Below, piece after piece: positions 16,738-18,894 of a stretch of 18,894 nucleotides of DNA. The DNA comes from RGIG8700 sp964568815 (GTDB taxonomy: Bacteria; Bacillota; Clostridia; RGIG6154): assembly GCA_964568815.1 (NCBI GenBank), contig CAZMRY010000028.1:1-18894 (forward strand), in the 5' to 3' direction. A program made the position numbers and the translations under genes. The first letter of the stretch is position 1, and each line of letters starts with the position of its first letter. The notes beneath the pieces were generated by a model. The model saw only the letters and a program-made list of their open reading frames with translations, was not told the origin of the DNA and ran no database searches.

Positions 16738-17999
16738 TGTTGATTAATATTAAAGAACTTGGAGCTATAGGAGATGGAAAAAGCCTTAATACCGCTGTAA
16801 TTCAGAAAGCAATAGATAAATGCTCTGAAAACGGAGGAGGACAGGTCCTGATTGAAGATGGTGTTTATGTGACAGGTAAGCTTATTATGAGAGATAATGT
16901 TAATCTTCATATCGATGCAGCTGCAACACTTCTTGCATCAGGAAATGTGGAAGACTTTCCTGAAAGCAGTGACATTGATGCAAGCCATGTAAATTCCAAA
17001 AGGCTTACAAGATGGTCGAATAATTGCGTGATTTTTGCCAATGAGTGTAAGAATATCTCAATAACAGGAAAAGGCAGGCTTGATTTTAACGGAGATGCCT
17101 TTGTTGAGCTTCGTGATAAAAATGATGATTGCGGTCTTGTTTACAGAAAGCTTGATAAACCAACACCAGGCAGAGGTGTGTTTTTTACAGGTTGTGAAAA
17201 TGTTGTTATTGAAGATATAAACGCATTGAATGCTCCTGCAGGATGGACATTCTGGATTCACGACTGTGATTTTGTTCATTTTACAAAATGTAATATAGTT
17301 TCAAATCTTCATCATCCCAATACAGACGGAATACATATTAACTGCAGCAGAAATGTTACTGTGTCTGACTGTAATATCAGCGTAGGGGATGACTGCATAA
17401 TTTTAAGAGCAAACAGTGCGTCTTTAAAGGAAAATAAGCCCACAGAGAAAGTAACAGTAACAAATTGCAATCTCACAAGCTATGCCAACGGAATTCGCTT
17501 AGGATGGATAAATGACGGTACAATAAGGAATGCAACTTTCTCAAATATTGTAATGACAGACACATCCTACGGAATAGGTATTTCAATGCCTGCCCTTAAA
17601 ATTAAGGAAGGTGATTTTCTTGCCGCAGATGTGGGCAGGGAAGCAACTCTTGTTGAAAACATATCCTTTAATAATATAGTAATGGATAAGATAACAAGAT
17701 TTCCTGTTGATATTAATATAGGCGACGGTCAGCAGGAGGTAGAGGCGGTAAGAAACATTTATTTTTCTAATGTTCACGCAAAATCTATCGAGATGCCAAG
17801 AATTGCAGGAAGAAAACAAAATATAATTGAAAATATTAAATTTTCAGATTGCAGTTTTACTGTTTACGACGGAAATGATATTGAAAACCTGTCAATTCAC
17901 GGTTATGGATTTGTAAAAGAACCTCTGCAGCCTGTAATGGAAATGAAGTACACAAAAAATATTCTATTTAATAATACATCATTTTCTTCAGAACGATGA
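16737..17999 (+). CDS. Glycoside hydrolase family 28 (polygalacturonase-type) enzyme
   Basis: The 420-residue right-handed beta-helix protein starts at ATG 16737, overlapping the upstream TGA by one base; the ribosome site would be inside fucU. GH28 signatures: the N-terminal IKELGAIGDGKSLNT motif, N195-T196-D197-G (catalytic acid region) and G217-D218-D219-C. The third GH28 motif, usually GHG, appears as NGIRLG (251-256) with no histidine, and no clear RIK motif is seen (RFPVDI lies near the expected region). This suggests a substrate or product mode other than classical endo-polygalacturonase, for example an exo-acting or substituted-galacturonan hydrolase. No signal peptide is present, so it probably acts in the cytoplasm on imported oligosaccharides. 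Pairing with fucU suggests a fucose- or deoxyhexose-bearing pectic glycan, by inference. Confidence 0.88.
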   Translation: MLINIKELGAIGDGKSLNTAVIQKAIDKCSENGGGQVLIEDGVYVTGKLIMRDNVNLHIDAAATLLASGNVEDFPESSDIDASHVNSKRLTRWSNNCVIFANECKNISITGKGRLDFNGDAFVELRDKNDDCGLVYRKLDKPTPGRGVFFTGCENVVIEDINALNAPAGWTFWIHDCDFVHFTKCNIVSNLHHPNTDGIHINCSRNVTVSDCNISVGDDCIILRANSASLKENKPTEKVTVTNCNLTSYANGIRLGWINDGTIRNATFSNIVMTDTSYGIGISMPALKIKEGDFLAADVGREATLVENISFNNIVMDKITRFPVDINIGDGQQEVEAVRNIYFSNVHAKSIEMPRIAGRKQNIIENIKFSDCSFTVYDGNDIENLSIHGYGFVKEPLQPVMEMKYTKNILFNNTSFSSER

Positions 18000-18027
18000 G
18001 CATGTTGGAAATTAAAGCATATTAATA

Positions 18028-18082
18028 AAAAGTAAAGCGTGTGCCGAGTGTTTATAAGACTATCGGTACACGCTTTGCTTTT
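18028..18082. terminator. Bidirectional intrinsic terminator between convergent genes
   Basis: Arms 18028-18047 and 18063-18082 pair over 20 positions, with two G-U pairs and a 15-nt loop. The arm ends are AAAAA on the left and TTTTT on the right, giving T-runs on both strands. It lies 29 nt past the GH28 stop codon and just past the end of the minus-strand DUF2798 gene, so it can end both transcripts. Confidence 0.88.
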
Positions 18083-18090
18083 TATGTAGT

Positions 18091-18669
18091 TTATGCTGAC
18101 ACTTTTTCTGCCAGTGTGTGTTTTGACTTATTATCTTTTGTGAAAATGAATTTAAATATTGTTCTTACCGTTGGTTGGATAAAGAAAAGCTGTGAGAAGA
18201 ATGCAAAAGGAAAGTTGAAACACATAAGTTTTAGCCATTCTGCAAGAAGAGTCCAGAAGTTAAAGCCGGTTGCATAATTATAATAAAGAAATGCCGCAAT
18301 AAAGCTCATTGCAGGACACATAATGCCAACTGTGGCACAGATGATTGCAGTTTCAAACAACACGGGGTGAGTATCTTTTGGATTAAAGTTCTTACAAGCA
18401 AGTTTAAAAGAAAGAGGTGCACCTAAGATATTTTCAAGAGTGTATGCTAAGATGAATTCAAATAATACAACTGCCCATATAGGAAGAGGAGTGCCGAAAA
18501 CGGGAACACCACCCATTTTGCTGATAGCAGCTAATACACCTGCTTCGCCTGTGATTTGCATAAACATATTACCATGAATTACATACAGACTGTAAAAAAC
18601 ATACGCATGAACGGTAATCACAACGGTAATTAATGCGAAAACCATTCTCTGAAATTGATTTTTTGGCAT
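18091..18669 (-). CDS. DUF2798-family membrane protein
   Basis: The 192-residue product starts at ATG 18669 (MPKNQFQRM), preceded by AAAGGAG at suitable spacing. A longer frame exists to 18738, but its extra 23 residues lie in the leader hairpin and lack a ribosome site. About four hydrophobic segments are visible (near residues 11-30, 62-82, 108-130 and 137-158), with the DUF2798 hallmarks FQRMVF at the start, NPKD in the middle and FFIQPTVRTIF at the end. Members are integral membrane proteins of unknown function, often annotated only by the domain. This copy carries an insert rich in G and P (GGVPVFGTPLP) between helices 1 and 2, and a Lys-rich cytoplasmic tail. It is a single-gene transcript, convergent with the GH28 unit. 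Confidence 0.85.
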   Translation of the reverse strand: MPKNQFQRMVFALITVVITVHAYVFYSLYVIHGNMFMQITGEAGVLAAISKMGGVPVFGTPLPIWAVVLFEFILAYTLENILGAPLSFKLACKNFNPKDTHPVLFETAIICATVGIMCPAMSFIAAFLYYNYATGFNFWTLLAEWLKLMCFNFPFAFFSQLFFIQPTVRTIFKFIFTKDNKSKHTLAEKVSA

Positions 18670-18697
18670 AATATAATCTCCTTTAGATATAAAAATA

Positions 18698-18753
18698 ACA
18701 CATATTGCATTTTGTACCGTAATCAGATTTACGCACAAAAGTGCAACATGTGT
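18698..18753 (-). promoter_or_regulatory. Long leader hairpin in the 5' UTR of the DUF2798 gene
   Basis: On the minus strand ACACATGTTGCA pairs with TGCAATATGTGT (one G-U), then TTTTGT with ACAAAA, then GTAA with TTAC, with a loop of about 6 nt and small bulges. This gives about 22 pairs. It starts about 15 nt after the predicted transcript start and is followed by TATTTTTAT before the ribosome site, so it could act as a weak terminator or attenuator, or stabilise the mRNA. No known riboswitch class was recognised. Confidence 0.6.
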
Positions 18754-18774
18754 CGTTTCGTATTTAGTATCGAA

Positions 18775-18803
18775 ATTATAACATATTTTAATAATTTTTT
18801 CAA
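18775..18803 (-). promoter_or_regulatory. Sigma-A promoter of the DUF2798 gene
   Basis: On the minus strand, TTGAAA (18803-18798), a 17-bp spacer, then a perfect TATAAT (18780-18775). The transcript start is near 18768, giving a leader of about 100 nt that contains the long hairpin. Confidence 0.82.
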
Positions 18804-18845
18804 GTGATTTTTTGAAGTGCCAAACGGTTTAGAAGCAATTATTTA

Positions 18846-18894
18846 AGTGATATTCCAACTCCGTTGGAGTGATATTTTTGATAAATCAAAAGTG
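18846..18894. repeat. AGTGATATT repeats with palindromic spacers, right-edge partial
   Basis: AGTGATATT occurs at 18846-18854 and 18868-18876, and AGTG begins a third copy at 18891 when the window ends. The periods are 22 and 23 bp. The spacers differ in sequence but each is a small palindrome: CCAACTCCGTTGG, then TTTGATAAATCAAA (its first T overlapping the run that follows the repeat). A degraded AAGTGATTT also occurs at 18802-18810. The array probably continues beyond the window. Confidence 0.65.

Noticed and set aside
18041..18277. Plus-strand frame of 78 codons
   Set aside because: It overlaps the bidirectional terminator and is antisense to the DUF2798 gene, with no ribosome site.
18670..18738. 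Upstream start at 18738 for the DUF2798 protein
   Set aside because: The 23 added residues fall in the leader hairpin and have no ribosome site, whereas AAAGGAG sits just ahead of the ATG at 18669.
18846..18894. CRISPR array
   Set aside because: The repeat is only 9 bp with a 22-23-bp period, the spacers are palindromes, and no cas gene is in view.

Overview
The window is AT-rich DNA that looks like a Clostridia-type Bacillota genome, probably a gut or plant-fibre-associated anaerobe. The grounds are strong AGGAG ribosome sites, sigma-A promoters with 17-bp spacers, BspA/TpLRR (LRR_5) surface repeats, a lipase-like domain of the kind found fused to such repeats in gut Clostridia, InlB-type repeats, a C-terminal '...FVWNGLSTLKPL' module and a DUF2798 membrane protein. 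The species cannot be named from the sequence. A pectin- or glycan-feeding lifestyle is inferred from the GH28 and FucU-like genes.

Layout. (1) 1-3713 (+): the 3' part of a large surface or secreted protein. It has a 23-residue leucine-rich repeat array, a lipase-like alpha/beta-hydrolase, an InlB-like repeat and a C-terminal module. It is cut by the left edge of the window and carries a 315-bp in-frame tandem duplication. (2) 3714-4062: a gene-free spacer with two palindromic elements and a strong promoter for the next gene. (3) 4084-15972 (+): a single 3962-residue secreted protein. In order it has a signal peptide, an acidic linker, three tandem beta-helix modules built of Pmp-type GGAIY/FxxN repeats, a two-motif phospholipase-D-like domain, CxxC linkers and five LamG-like domains. 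It ends at an intrinsic terminator. (4) 15973-16296: terminator, a possible transposase remnant, and a promoter. (5) 16297-17999 (+): a translationally coupled pair, a FucU/RbsD-family sugar mutarotase and a GH28 polygalacturonase-type enzyme. (6) 18028-18082: a bidirectional terminator. (7) 18091-18669 (-): a DUF2798 membrane protein with a strong promoter and a long leader hairpin. (8) 18846-18894: the start of an array of AGTGATATT repeats separated by small, differing palindromes, cut by the right edge.

How the genes fit together: the first two genes make very large extracellular proteins that combine repeat scaffolds (LRR, beta-helix, LamG) with a hydrolase-like domain (lipase-like, PLD-like). 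They look like separately transcribed surface or secreted enzymes for contact with host, plant or competitor material. The fucU-GH28 pair is a small saccharide-handling unit. The most unusual item is the giant protein, which places a PLD-like domain with both HxK motifs between beta-helix repeats and LamG domains. Its architecture is read from the sequence; its function is unknown.
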